A stretch of 17,471 nt of DNA, taken from Desulfurococcales archaeon (GTDB taxonomy: Archaea > Thermoproteota > Thermoprotei_A > Sulfolobales > Ignisphaeraceae). The position numbers and the translations under genes were made by a program. The notes below the pieces were generated by a model, which had not been told where the DNA came from, did not search any database, and was given only the letters and a program-made list of their open reading frames with translations. The stretch covers positions 1-17,471 of the forward strand of contig JAPYWC010000006.1 of the NCBI GenBank assembly GCA_028276605.1, read 5' to 3'. This document shows positions 8,137 through 14,577 of this stretch, in pieces; the stretch's first letter is position 1, and every line of letters begins with the position of its first letter.

Positions 8137-8429
8137 CGGATCCAATCCTAAGGCTTAAAATCGTGTTACTACGAGGTGTATATGGCGTTTTAGCGGCTAT
8201 TTTAACACATGTGACTGGAGCCCACAGAGCATACTACACTGCAATAGCAATGTTGCTGGGTCCATCAATAGCTCAATACTTTGTATGGACATGGATTTTC
8301 CTTATTTACATACCGAGCATAGCTATACCCATGCTACTGAATGCAAAAAAGAGATTTGATATTTACTTCCGCGGAATGTCCGTGTACTTCTCGCTATTCA
8401 TACTCACACATGTCCTTATAGCCAGCTAA
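8112..8429 (+). CDS. Small multi-span membrane protein, possibly EMC6-like
   Basis: The frame encodes 105 residues from a GTG at 8112, or 88 residues from the GTG at 8163, which would avoid most overlap with the divergent rqcH start. Three hydrophobic segments are visible: about 17-34 (VVLLRGVYGVLAAILTHV region), 43-77 in one or two spans (AMLLGPSIAQYF and WIFLIYIPSIAIPMLL), and 90-104 (SVYFSLFILTHVLIA). A basic KKRFDIYFRG stretch precedes the last span. Three short spans, a leading Arg-Gly before the first, and the charged stretch before the last recall archaeal EMC6-like proteins, a membrane-insertion subunit family. I hold this weakly. Its 3' end overlaps the convergent SFM1-like gene by 36 nt. 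The hydrophobic coding pattern on this strand supports a real gene. Confidence 0.6.
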   Translation: MTQSSLHSSDPILRLKIVLLRGVYGVLAAILTHVTGAHRAYYTAIAMLLGPSIAQYFVWTWIFLIYIPSIAIPMLLNAKKRFDIYFRGMSVYFSLFILTHVLIAS

Positions 8430-9029
8430 CAGTTTGGATTCATACACTGGTGCATACTCAGCAACAATCCTTATATAATCATCAGGTAGTGCAACCCTTC
8501 CATTTTCATCTAGAGGAAAACTATAAGGTAACTCAATCTCGAGCTCAACTCCTGCAAGATTCCTTGTTATCCTTAACCCAACTATATACTTAATTTCATC
8601 TAATCTCTTCCCACCTTCAATGAGTTTCAGTACATATACTGCCCCCGCTATGGTATACTGGTAAGGACCTATGTTCCTCTTAAGAGCTCTGGGCATTTTT
8701 AGCGATATATACTTCTTTGTCCTTCCCTCCGGTGGGTGAGACCCCATTATTCCCCCAACAATTACATAGCTCGCCCTCATTAGATCCTCTACTGTCAACG
8801 GTGATTCAGCTTGAGGATCTAGAATCACTACATCATCTCTATCGTTGAAGAGCTTAGTAGCAGATTCTTTATATACAGTTCCAAAAGACCTTAGTATAGC
8901 AGCTTGCTTCTCACTCTTCACGTTTGTGAATATTAACCTTCCTTTGTATAGCAGCGATGCCATTTCATACTCTTTCAAAATCCATCTATTTAAGCAAGGC
9001 TCTAGATGCTCTATAACAAGTATAAACAT
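8394..9029 (-). CDS. SFM1-like SPOUT-fold methyltransferase (DUF431/PF04252)
   Basis: The 211 residues match the SFM1/DUF431 family of SPOUT-class SAM-dependent methyltransferases. The diagnostic start (VIEHLEPCLNRWILKEYEMAS, residues 5-25) corresponds to the IEHME...W..LEY signature of yeast Sfm1. DPQAESPL (71-78) and GGIMGSHPPEGRT (92-104) form the knot and SAM-binding loops. Yeast Sfm1 methylates one arginine of ribosomal protein Rps3. The archaeal members have no settled substrate, so either a ribosomal protein or an RNA is possible. The ATG at 9029 is supported by an A/T-rich palindrome about 22 nt upstream that may be a TATA element for a leaderless message. It is divergent from the LSm gene, and the SAM synthetase gene lies 700 nt away. 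Confidence 0.82.
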   Translation of the reverse strand: MFILVIEHLEPCLNRWILKEYEMASLLYKGRLIFTNVKSEKQAAILRSFGTVYKESATKLFNDRDDVVILDPQAESPLTVEDLMRASYVIVGGIMGSHPPEGRTKKYISLKMPRALKRNIGPYQYTIAGAVYVLKLIEGGKRLDEIKYIVGLRITRNLAGVELEIELPYSFPLDENGRVALPDDYIRIVAEYAPVYESKLLAGYKDMCEYE

Positions 9030-9044
9030 TGCGTTTTGGCCTCA

Positions 9045-9057
9045 ACCTTATTAAGGT
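9045..9057. promoter_or_regulatory. 13-nt palindrome in the SFM1-like / LSm divergent region
   Basis: ACCTTATTAAGGT is a perfect palindrome around a central T. It is centred about 22 nt upstream of the minus-strand ATG at 9029, where a TATA box for a leaderless gene would be. It could be the box, an operator over it, or both. Confidence 0.4.
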
Positions 9058-9131
9058 CTACTATGAAAACATTTAAGACAGAGCTAATTAGAGCTATAAT
9101 GAGTATTGAATAGCAATTAGGTTGAATAAAA

Positions 9132-9413
9132 ATGGCTTCAACGCAACAGAAAACAATTGTATCACCACTGAGAATACTACGAGGAGCAGTGAATAAGATT
9201 ATAATGGTTAAGGTTAAGGAGAACACAGAATTCGTTGGAAAACTTGTGATGACTGACCCCACAATGAATGTTGTTTTGGAAGATGCTACAGAGTACAAGG
9301 ACGGGGGGACAGAGGTTATAGCAAAGTATGGTAGAATATTGATTAGAGGAAGCCAAATACTATACATATGCGTTGACTACACCGAAGCAAAACTTCAGCA
9401 AGCTTCAAAGTGA
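9132..9413 (+). CDS. Sm-like archaeal protein (SmAP/LSm)
   Basis: SmAPs form heptameric (some hexameric) rings that bind U-rich RNA and act in RNA processing and turnover. The 93 residues contain the Sm1 motif (about 18-55, with VNKIIMVKVKENTEFVGKL and DPTMNVVLEDATE, including the RNA-binding D-x-x-M-N) and the Sm2 motif (YGRILIRGSQILYI, 66-79, with the RNA-binding Arg-Gly pair). Short tails flank the fold, which is normal for the family. AGGTTGA, about 8 nt before the ATG, is a reasonable ribosome binding site. The next gene starts 6 nt after the stop, so the two probably form an operon. Confidence 0.95.
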   Translation: MASTQQKTIVSPLRILRGAVNKIIMVKVKENTEFVGKLVMTDPTMNVVLEDATEYKDGGTEVIAKYGRILIRGSQILYICVDYTEAKLQQASK

Positions 9414-9419
9414 TGATAT

Positions 9420-9599
9420 GTGAAAAAGTTGAGAACGCCGAGAAGCTGTCCTATAAATTTTGAATTCTCAGTAGACAATATTGAGTGCAAGGTTTGCAAG
9501 TACTTTGATTCATGCCTAGTTATGTACATGAAAGCAAAGAGGCTTAGTGAGAATCTGATAAGTAAGAGAAATATAAGGAAGCGCGACGCCTTAGCATAA
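9420..9599 (+). CDS. 59-residue four-cysteine protein, putative zinc-binding
   Basis: This small gene starts at a GTG 6 nt after the LSm stop and ends with TAA at 9599. The 59 residues hold four cysteines spaced C10-x12-C23-x2-C26-x5-C32 (SCPINFEF ... ECKVCKYFDSCLVMYMK), then a helix-forming, strongly basic tail (KAKRLSENLISKRNIRKRD, about 38-56). The CxxC pair with outlying cysteines suggests one zinc or a small redox site, and the basic tail suggests nucleic-acid binding; neither is shown. AGTGATG at 9409-9415 serves as a possible ribosome binding site. Tight coupling to LSm makes a shared RNA role plausible. I do not recognise a named family. The cysteine spacing and clean codon structure make chance unlikely. 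Confidence 0.7.
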   Translation: MKKLRTPRSCPINFEFSVDNIECKVCKYFDSCLVMYMKAKRLSENLISKRNIRKRDALA

Positions 9600-9627
9600 T
9601 ATCTAAATGGCTATAATAATATCTAAA
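9596..9627 (+). repeat. Direct repeat of 12 nt in the leader of SAM synthetase
   Basis: ATAATATCTAAA occurs at 9596-9607 and again at 9616-9627, 20 nt apart (two helical turns). The first copy overlaps the stop of the mini-gene. An inverted pair TTAAC (9681-9685) / GTTAA (9699-9703) lies farther down, just before the TATA box. These could be protein-binding sites, but the whole gap is AT-rich and short repeats can arise by chance. Confidence 0.35.
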
Positions 9628-9704
9628 CGTTTACTGAAGTGCTTAATGCATGTAATCAATTAGTTAAAGATATAAACATATTAACTTTGGGTAACATAGT
9701 TAAG

Positions 9705-9714
9705 TATATTTAAG
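9705..9714 (+). promoter_or_regulatory. TATA box of SAM synthetase gene
   Basis: TATATTTAAG lies about 50-59 nt before the ATG at 9764. A start about 25 nt downstream would give a leader of about 25-30 nt that contains the strong ribosome binding site GAGGTGAGG at 9747-9755, 8 nt before the ATG. The gene is thus probably transcribed independently of LSm. Confidence 0.55.
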
Positions 9715-9763
9715 CATAATCTAAAAAGTACAGAAGGTTGTTGAGAGAGGTGAGGATGAGACG

Positions 9764-10978
9764 ATGATAAATGTAAAAGTCTCTGAATATAGATGGCCTG
9801 GAATTGAGAACCTAGAAATTGAAATAGTTGAAAGAAAAGGCCTTGGACACCCAGACTATATAGCAGATAGCGTTGCGGAGGCTATAAGCAGAGAGCTCAG
9901 CAAATACTATATACGAAGGTTTGGCACTATTCTGCACCATAATGTTGACAAAGTTCTTGTTATTGGTGGACAAGCAAATCCTGTGTTTGGAGGAGGCGAG
10001 GTACTTCAACCAATATACATAATAGTATCTGGTAGAGCTACCACTTACGTAAAGTCTAAAGAAGGGCTTGAATTTGTGCCCATAGGTACAATAGTTTTGA
10101 GAGCTGCTAAGAACTGGATTAAGGAGAACTTCAGATTTCTAGATCCTGAAGAACATGTAATTGTAGATTACAAGATTGGGCAAGGAAGTGTAGATCTTGT
10201 AGGACTTTTTGAACTAGGTCTAAAGCGTTATCCTCTAGCCAATGACACAAGCTTTGGAACAGCCTTTGCACCATTATCAACATTAGAGAAGCTAGTATAC
10301 AGCGTTGAAAGGTATCTAAATTCAAAAGAGTTGAAGAATAAGCTACCCGTAGTAGGTGAAGATGTCAAGGTTATGGGACTTAGAATAAATAAGAAGATCA
10401 CTTTGACTATTGCTGTAGCTATGGTTTCTAGATTTGTTAGGGACAAAGGCGAGTACCTTGCACTAAAGGAAGCCATAAGAGAGGAAGTTTTGAAATATGC
10501 ATCAAAGATTGCACCTGATTATGACATTGATGTCCACATTAACACAGCTGATAAACCTGATGAAGGTGTACTATACCTAACCGTTACAGGCACCTCAGCT
10601 GAGCATGGAGATGATGGTGCTACAGGAAGAGGAAATAGGGCAAACGGGCTCATAACACCTATGAGACCTATGAGCCTAGAGGCGACAGCTGGTAAGAATC
10701 CTGTAAGCCATGTTGGTAAGCTATACAATGTTGTTGCTTATAGAATCGCTAATAGGATATACAGTGAAGTAAAGGGCGTTAAGGAGGTTTACGTTAATAT
10801 ATTGAGTCAAATCGGTAAACCCATCAATGAACCTCAAGTTGTTGATATAAAGATACTTCCTGAAGACAGATTAACAGCTGATATGGTTAATGAAGCCAAG
10901 GCCATTGCAGAGGATGAGCTTAACAAAATCCATCTACTTACTATGGAGATTGTCGAAGGGAAGGTTCAGCTATTTTGA
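9764..10978 (+). CDS. mat: S-adenosylmethionine synthetase, archaeal type
   Basis: The enzyme makes S-adenosylmethionine from methionine and ATP. The 404-residue length and motifs fit the archaeal MAT family, which is very distant from bacterial Met[19 protein letters not shown] (23-40) carries the His and Asp of the ATP site. [12 protein letters not shown] comes next, and [20 protein letters not shown] with [17 protein letters not shown] forms the phosphate-binding region in the last third. The start is set by the GAGGTGAGG site 8 nt upstream. Its stop overlaps the convergent DUF460 stop by 9 nt, so the two transcripts must overlap at their 3' ends. Product likely feeds the SAM-dependent methyltransferases encoded nearby and elsewhere. 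Confidence 0.97.
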   Translation: MINVKVSEYRWPGIENLEIEIVERKGLGHPDYIADSVAEAISRELSKYYIRRFGTILHHNVDKVLVIGGQANPVFGGGEVLQPIYIIVSGRATTYVKSKEGLEFVPIGTIVLRAAKNWIKENFRFLDPEEHVIVDYKIGQGSVDLVGLFELGLKRYPLANDTSFGTAFAPLSTLEKLVYSVERYLNSKELKNKLPVVGEDVKVMGLRINKKITLTIAVAMVSRFVRDKGEYLALKEAIREEVLKYASKIAPDYDIDVHINTADKPDEGVLYLTVTGTSAEHGDDGATGRGNRANGLITPMRPMSLEATAGKNPVSHVGKLYNVVAYRIANRIYSEVKGVKEVYVNILSQIGKPINEPQVVDIKILPEDRLTADMVNEAKAIAEDELNKIHLLTMEIVEGKVQLF

Positions 10979-12982
10979 AGAATTTGAAGAATTAGTGTTT
11001 TTTATTAAACTCCTTCTATACTCCTCTATTATCTGCCTTAGCTTCTTTAAATCAACAGCTGTAGCTTCACGTTTCTTACGTATATAGTCAGCTAGGTAAT
11101 TATATCCTTTAGATACGGCTTCTTCAATTCCTCGACGATCGAAAACGGCTATATCTCCTAGCACCGTAACCGGACTTACATCGCAAATAGGGACAACTTG
11201 AAGATCTAGCAAGCTCTCAGCAGACATGACGCTACATTTGTCTAGTATCAAGATCAGAGGCTTCTCAATATCTTTTAATGCATTTAAATCTATCACACCT
11301 TTACTAAGGTACAATACGTTGGCACCACTTATGCGCACAACATTATTAGGGGTTATACTATTGGCTACTGGAACAAGCACTAAAGCTCCTGTTGCAACAC
11401 CTCTCAATACATCAATGAGTTCTTTGCGTTCATTTTCATAGTTCTTAATTTTCTCTTCTAATAGGGTAACTAGAGCTCGTAACTGCCTCAGTTGCTCCCT
11501 TAGTTCATTTACAATCCTATCCTTAATGGTATCCACATCTATGTTCACAAAATCGAACCTCTTAGCAAATTCTAGTTCCTGTAACCTCCTCTCCAAATCA
11601 ATCACTCGACTCCTTAACACCTCTCGCTCCTTAAATAACTCATTTAATTTCTCCTCCAACGCCTTTATCCTATCATCACAGTTCACAGTCTCACTAACAC
11701 CTTGCACTCTATTAGCATTAGCACCTTGAGCAGTTACATAGGCATATACACCTGTTAGATGCTCCTCAATAGCATATTCTAGCACTTCATTCACTGTCTT
11801 ACCTTTTAGTAACTGAAGCTTCAACTCATCAACATCAACATCAAGACCCAGTTCAGCAACTTTTCTTTCAATTTCAACAAATTTCTTCTCAAATGCTTTG
11901 TAAGCCTTTAACGCAGCTGCAAGTGCATCCCTCTCATGCGGTGTCTTAATGTCTATTGCTACCCCCCTTTTCATAGCCCAATTAATTAGCTCCTCTTTTT
12001 CCTTAATTGAGAGACTTACTGATGGTACATATAACTGTACACCAAGCATTGAAGCTATCTTTTTCACGGTATCTGGCGGAGGATTCTTGTCTGTTGCCAC
12101 CAAAACAGGAGTTCCTAGAGAATAGACCTTACTTATTATGGATAACTTATCGAACTCCTTAGATGAGAATGTGTGACAGAATCGCAGAGACAAGTCTATT
12201 ACAGCAATGCCTGTTTCTATACCAGGATCTACACCAACTATGATAGGCTTCTTTACCTGCTCTTCACCTTCAAACTCTATCCCTGAAAAAATAGGCTTTA
12301 TAACCACCCTTACGTCACTGCCATGAAACGGCTTGACAAGTTTTCTCACAGTTTCGGTATCTGCATAGGCTATTATAACAGCGTTGTCTAACCCTCCTTT
12401 ACCTCTTTTTAACACGATATCATAGAATATCTGGGCATCCTCTAATCTCTTCCTAATCTCTTTCACCGCTCTTAGAACTGCTGTCCTCATTCCTCTAGCA
12501 AATATGTTCGCCCTACTTCCGCCAGAGCCAGGAGATCTAGCTCTAGACACTATAATTTTAGTCCTTGTGCTAACACCTCTGATTACTGTGCCTATGCCAT
12601 TTAAAGTAAGCAAAGCTATTATGTACGCTGTTTGCAAAGGTCTAGGTTTCGAAGATACATGCACACCTATCTTCTCCGCTTGTCTAAGCAAATCAACAAA
12701 TTTGCCATTCTCTAACGTAACTTGATATATCAGGGTGTGAGCTGGAATTAATTCGAAAACCTTGCCTAGCTGTTTTCTTGTAGGTGCAAGCTCAAAGACA
12801 TTATCCACACCTATTCTATCAACTTTAAAATCCCAAGCAATCCTGATAACGCTACGTAACGGCACTTCTAAAGCTTCATAAAGAACCTCATACCTATCAT
12901 TTATAATGACAACAGCATAGAGAGGTGGACTTGTATGAGAAAGCGGGCTACCACGAACTATATCTATGCCCATAACCTTCAT
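10970..12982 (-). CDS. DUF460 (COG2433) RNase H-fold protein, putative nuclease
   Basis: This 670-residue archaeal protein belongs to DUF460/COG2433, predicted RuvC/YqgF-type nucleases of unknown biological role. The central domain begins with IIVGVDPGIETGIAVIDL (248-264), the first strand of a RuvC-like fold with Asp252. Candidate further acids are Asp298 (ATDKNPPP) and Asp352 (HERDALAAALKAY). The N-terminus (MKVMGIDIVRGSP, Asp6; IGVDNVFEL, Asp60) looks like a second RNase H-like unit. A coiled coil spans about 440-535. A C-terminal alpha/beta domain (about 540-640) follows, with a basic helical tail. It lies 52 nt downstream of rio2 on the same strand, so co-transcription is likely. Nuclease activity is inferred from residues only. 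Confidence 0.87.
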   Translation of the reverse strand: MKVMGIDIVRGSPLSHTSPPLYAVVIINDRYEVLYEALEVPLRSVIRIAWDFKVDRIGVDNVFELAPTRKQLGKVFELIPAHTLIYQVTLENGKFVDLLRQAEKIGVHVSSKPRPLQTAYIIALLTLNGIGTVIRGVSTRTKIIVSRARSPGSGGSRANIFARGMRTAVLRAVKEIRKRLEDAQIFYDIVLKRGKGGLDNAVIIAYADTETVRKLVKPFHGSDVRVVIKPIFSGIEFEGEEQVKKPIIVGVDPGIETGIAVIDLSLRFCHTFSSKEFDKLSIISKVYSLGTPVLVATDKNPPPDTVKKIASMLGVQLYVPSVSLSIKEKEELINWAMKRGVAIDIKTPHERDALAAALKAYKAFEKKFVEIERKVAELGLDVDVDELKLQLLKGKTVNEVLEYAIEEHLTGVYAYVTAQGANANRVQGVSETVNCDDRIKALEEKLNELFKEREVLRSRVIDLERRLQELEFAKRFDFVNIDVDTIKDRIVNELREQLRQLRALVTLLEEKIKNYENERKELIDVLRGVATGALVLVPVANSITPNNVVRISGANVLYLSKGVIDLNALKDIEKPLILILDKCSVMSAESLLDLQVVPICDVSPVTVLGDIAVFDRRGIEEAVSKGYNYLADYIRKKREATAVDLKKLRQIIEEYRRSLIKNTNSSNSSK

Positions 12983-13034
12983 ATTATCACTACCGTGAAG
13001 CTACCGTGCCGACTTAATTGTGCACTAATTTGAT

Positions 13035-13925
13035 TCACTGACCTTCTGTTATATACTTCAAAACATCATTTATATCTCTTTCTACTCTAAATCTTCTTCT
13101 AAAGAATTTCAAGATGTTCTCTATATCTTTTCTAAGAACTTGAGGTGCCACAGGGTTTGCTGTTGAAACGTATTGTGGCCAGTCAATTATATATGCTTTT
13201 GCATTCTCAATATCTACCCTAACATTGTACTCGCTTAGATCTCCATGTACAATCTTAGCCTTTGAATAGGCCTCCTTAACTATGTCAATTATTTGTTGCA
13301 ATACATTCTCCGGGTCTTCAATATGCGATTCAGATGCTTCGTAAAGATCTATGCCCGGAATATAATCTATAACTACCGCATGCAACGCACCTCCATAAAG
13401 TTTTGGAACGCCATTTATGTTATACTGGTTCAGTATTGAAAGAGCCTCTCTTTCTCTCCTACCAGATACAATACTTTTGACAAGCCACTCCGAACCTTCA
13501 GCATTTTCACCATAGCTTCTAACCTTAACTATGTTTCTAAAGCTTCTCCATATCCTGTGAAACTTCACAACAACGGTCTTGTCATCGTTGGATAATGCTA
13601 GATAAAGTTTGCTCTCCTTTCCTGTACCAATCTCGTCTCCTATAGCCTTAATAATATTTTTCTTCACAAGTAAATGTAGTGCAAAGATATCGAGACCTAG
13701 AAAACGGAGCCTATAGGATTCAAGTGTTGGGTGTCTCTCAATAAGTTTAAGTTTCATCAACTTCTTAACACGTGCAATAATCTCTTTCTCTGAATACCTC
13801 TTCTTGAAATGTGCTACTATAACCTCTAACGGAATATATTCATACTTCCTCAAATTTTTAGTAAAAAAAGCCAGTATACGGAAATCATCATTTACAAGCA
13901 TCCTATATATAGTCCCTATCTTCAT
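13035..13925 (-). CDS. rio2: RIO2 atypical serine kinase/ATPase
   Basis: RIO2 acts in the final maturation of the small ribosomal subunit. The 296 residues start with the RIO2-specific winged helix (about 1-85), followed by the kinase fold. The nucleotide loop is GTGKESKLYLAL (100-111), with Lys121 (VVVKFHRIW), catalytic loop HGDLSEYN (227-234, Asp229 and Asn234), and metal-binding IIDWPQYV (246-253, Asp248; a Trp replaces the more usual Phe). ANPVAPQVLRKDIENILKFFRRRF closes the domain. The ATG at 13925 is favoured by GAGGTGT 8 nt upstream and by an in-frame stop three codons before it. A short overlapping upstream frame and three copies of the start context lie in the leader. The DUF460 gene follows directly. 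Confidence 0.96.
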   Translation of the reverse strand: MKIGTIYRMLVNDDFRILAFFTKNLRKYEYIPLEVIVAHFKKRYSEKEIIARVKKLMKLKLIERHPTLESYRLRFLGLDIFALHLLVKKNIIKAIGDEIGTGKESKLYLALSNDDKTVVVKFHRIWRSFRNIVKVRSYGENAEGSEWLVKSIVSGRREREALSILNQYNINGVPKLYGGALHAVVIDYIPGIDLYEASESHIEDPENVLQQIIDIVKEAYSKAKIVHGDLSEYNVRVDIENAKAYIIDWPQYVSTANPVAPQVLRKDIENILKFFRRRFRVERDINDVLKYITEGQ

Positions 13926-13977
13926 CCATAGCTACACCTCTTAATGAGCTGTCCGCGGCGGCCGCGATTATCTTCAT
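13903..13977 (-). other. Candidate 24-codon upstream ORF overlapping the rio2 start
   Basis: From an ATG at 13977 the minus strand reads MKIIAAAADSSLRG and on to a TAG at 13903-13905, 24 codons, overlapping the first 23 nt of rio2 in another frame. A 10-codon frame (MKSSALSTMK) sits just upstream and ends two bases before this ATG. The alanine run uses GCG and GCC, which come from the GC-rich hairpin. Translation is unproven; the feature may be a by-product of the repeats. Confidence 0.3.
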
Positions 13978-14014
13978 CCCTACTTCATGGTCGAGAGCGC
14001 GGAACTCTTCATCC
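13919..14014 (-). repeat. Three copies of GGATGAAGA in the rio2 leader
   Basis: On the minus strand GGATGAAGA occurs at 13919-13927 (containing the rio2 start codon), 13971-13979 and 14006-14014. The first two share eleven bases with GGATGAAGATA. A shorter ATGAAG also lies at 13983-13988. Each copy is a potential start codon in the same context. Spacing is 52 and 35 nt, so this is no regular array. Confidence 0.6.
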
Positions 14015-14022
14015 AGCCAGGT
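13949..14022. other. GC-rich intergenic block with hairpin; possible small RNA or structured leader
   Basis: About 60% of bases here are G or C, clearly more than in the surrounding genes. At 13954-13966 a CGCGG stem pairs with CCGCG across a three-base loop. In AT-rich hyperthermophiles such GC islands between genes often mark structured RNAs. A minus-strand transcript starting from a TTAAAA box near 14042-14048 would begin just before the block. I could not fit convincing C/D or H/ACA boxes, so no RNA class is assigned. Confidence 0.4.
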
Positions 14023-14082
14023 TTAGGTATATGTAACACAAGTTTTAAGTCTGATTAGCAAAAGCTAGTCTTGGCGTAGCCT

Positions 14083-14553
14083 ATGGTCGTTAAGCTTAGA
14101 GCTCCTCCAAGGATAAAGGTTCTAGAGGCCTTGGGGTCTATAGCTGACGGAAGAGTTAAGATACTTAACGAGAGATGCGCTAAAGTTGTCTCATCCGAAG
14201 GTGATAGAGTATATACTGTCTATGTAGATCTAGATGAAAAGGTTGTTTTCAGCGATGATAACGGCACAAAGTTTAGAGGATACATTGGTTATCCCATAAT
14301 CGCGTTCCTAATGATAAAAGGTGTATTACCCTTTGATGAGAGGCTTGCAAACGCCTTGAAGGGCATTCCATGGAGAAAACTTAACGAGGAGTATAAGAGC
14401 TATTCAATAGTCGAGAAAATTGTTAAAGATATCGCTAAACAGCACGGTGTTGATGCAGCAGTTCTAGACTCTTTTGTGAACAGTGTTATGAGCAAGCTAA
14501 GTAAGCTTTCATTAAACTATGATGAAAGTAAAAAATGTACAGAATTCCAGTGA
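14083..14553 (+). CDS. Unrecognised 156-residue soluble protein
   Basis: I recognise no named family, though the sequence reads as a genuine gene: well mixed codons, an ATG start and a TTTTAAG TATA-like box about 35-40 nt upstream (14043-14049). The N-terminal half (1-95) looks alpha/beta, with GSIADGRVKIL, a beta pair around YTVYVDLDEKVVFSDD, then GYIGYPIIAFLMIKG. The C-terminal half (96-156) is helical and charged, with IVEKIVKDIAKQHGVDAAVLDSFVNSVMSKL. No cysteine cluster, membrane span or signal peptide is visible. It is divergent from rio2 and convergent with alaX (24 nt gap), so it is transcribed alone. Confidence 0.75.
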   Translation: MVVKLRAPPRIKVLEALGSIADGRVKILNERCAKVVSSEGDRVYTVYVDLDEKVVFSDDNGTKFRGYIGYPIIAFLMIKGVLPFDERLANALKGIPWRKLNEEYKSYSIVEKIVKDIAKQHGVDAAVLDSFVNSVMSKLSKLSLNYDESKKCTEFQ

Positions 14554-14577
14554 TTAACAGTAATCCAATTTTGGGTG

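Noticed and set aside
13983..14020. A tRNA-like stretch (TGGTCGAGAGCGCGGAACTC followed by TTCATCC) that resembles a D arm and anticodon region, possibly a split tRNA half
   Set aside because: No acceptor stem, no T arm, the D stem does not pair, and the would-be anticodon loop has a pyrimidine at position 37. Resemblance is too short to support a tRNA or half-tRNA.
13949..14022. C/D or H/ACA guide RNA
   Set aside because: No CTGA D box on either strand pairs with a C box at proper spacing, and an ACA after the hairpin lacks a guide pocket.
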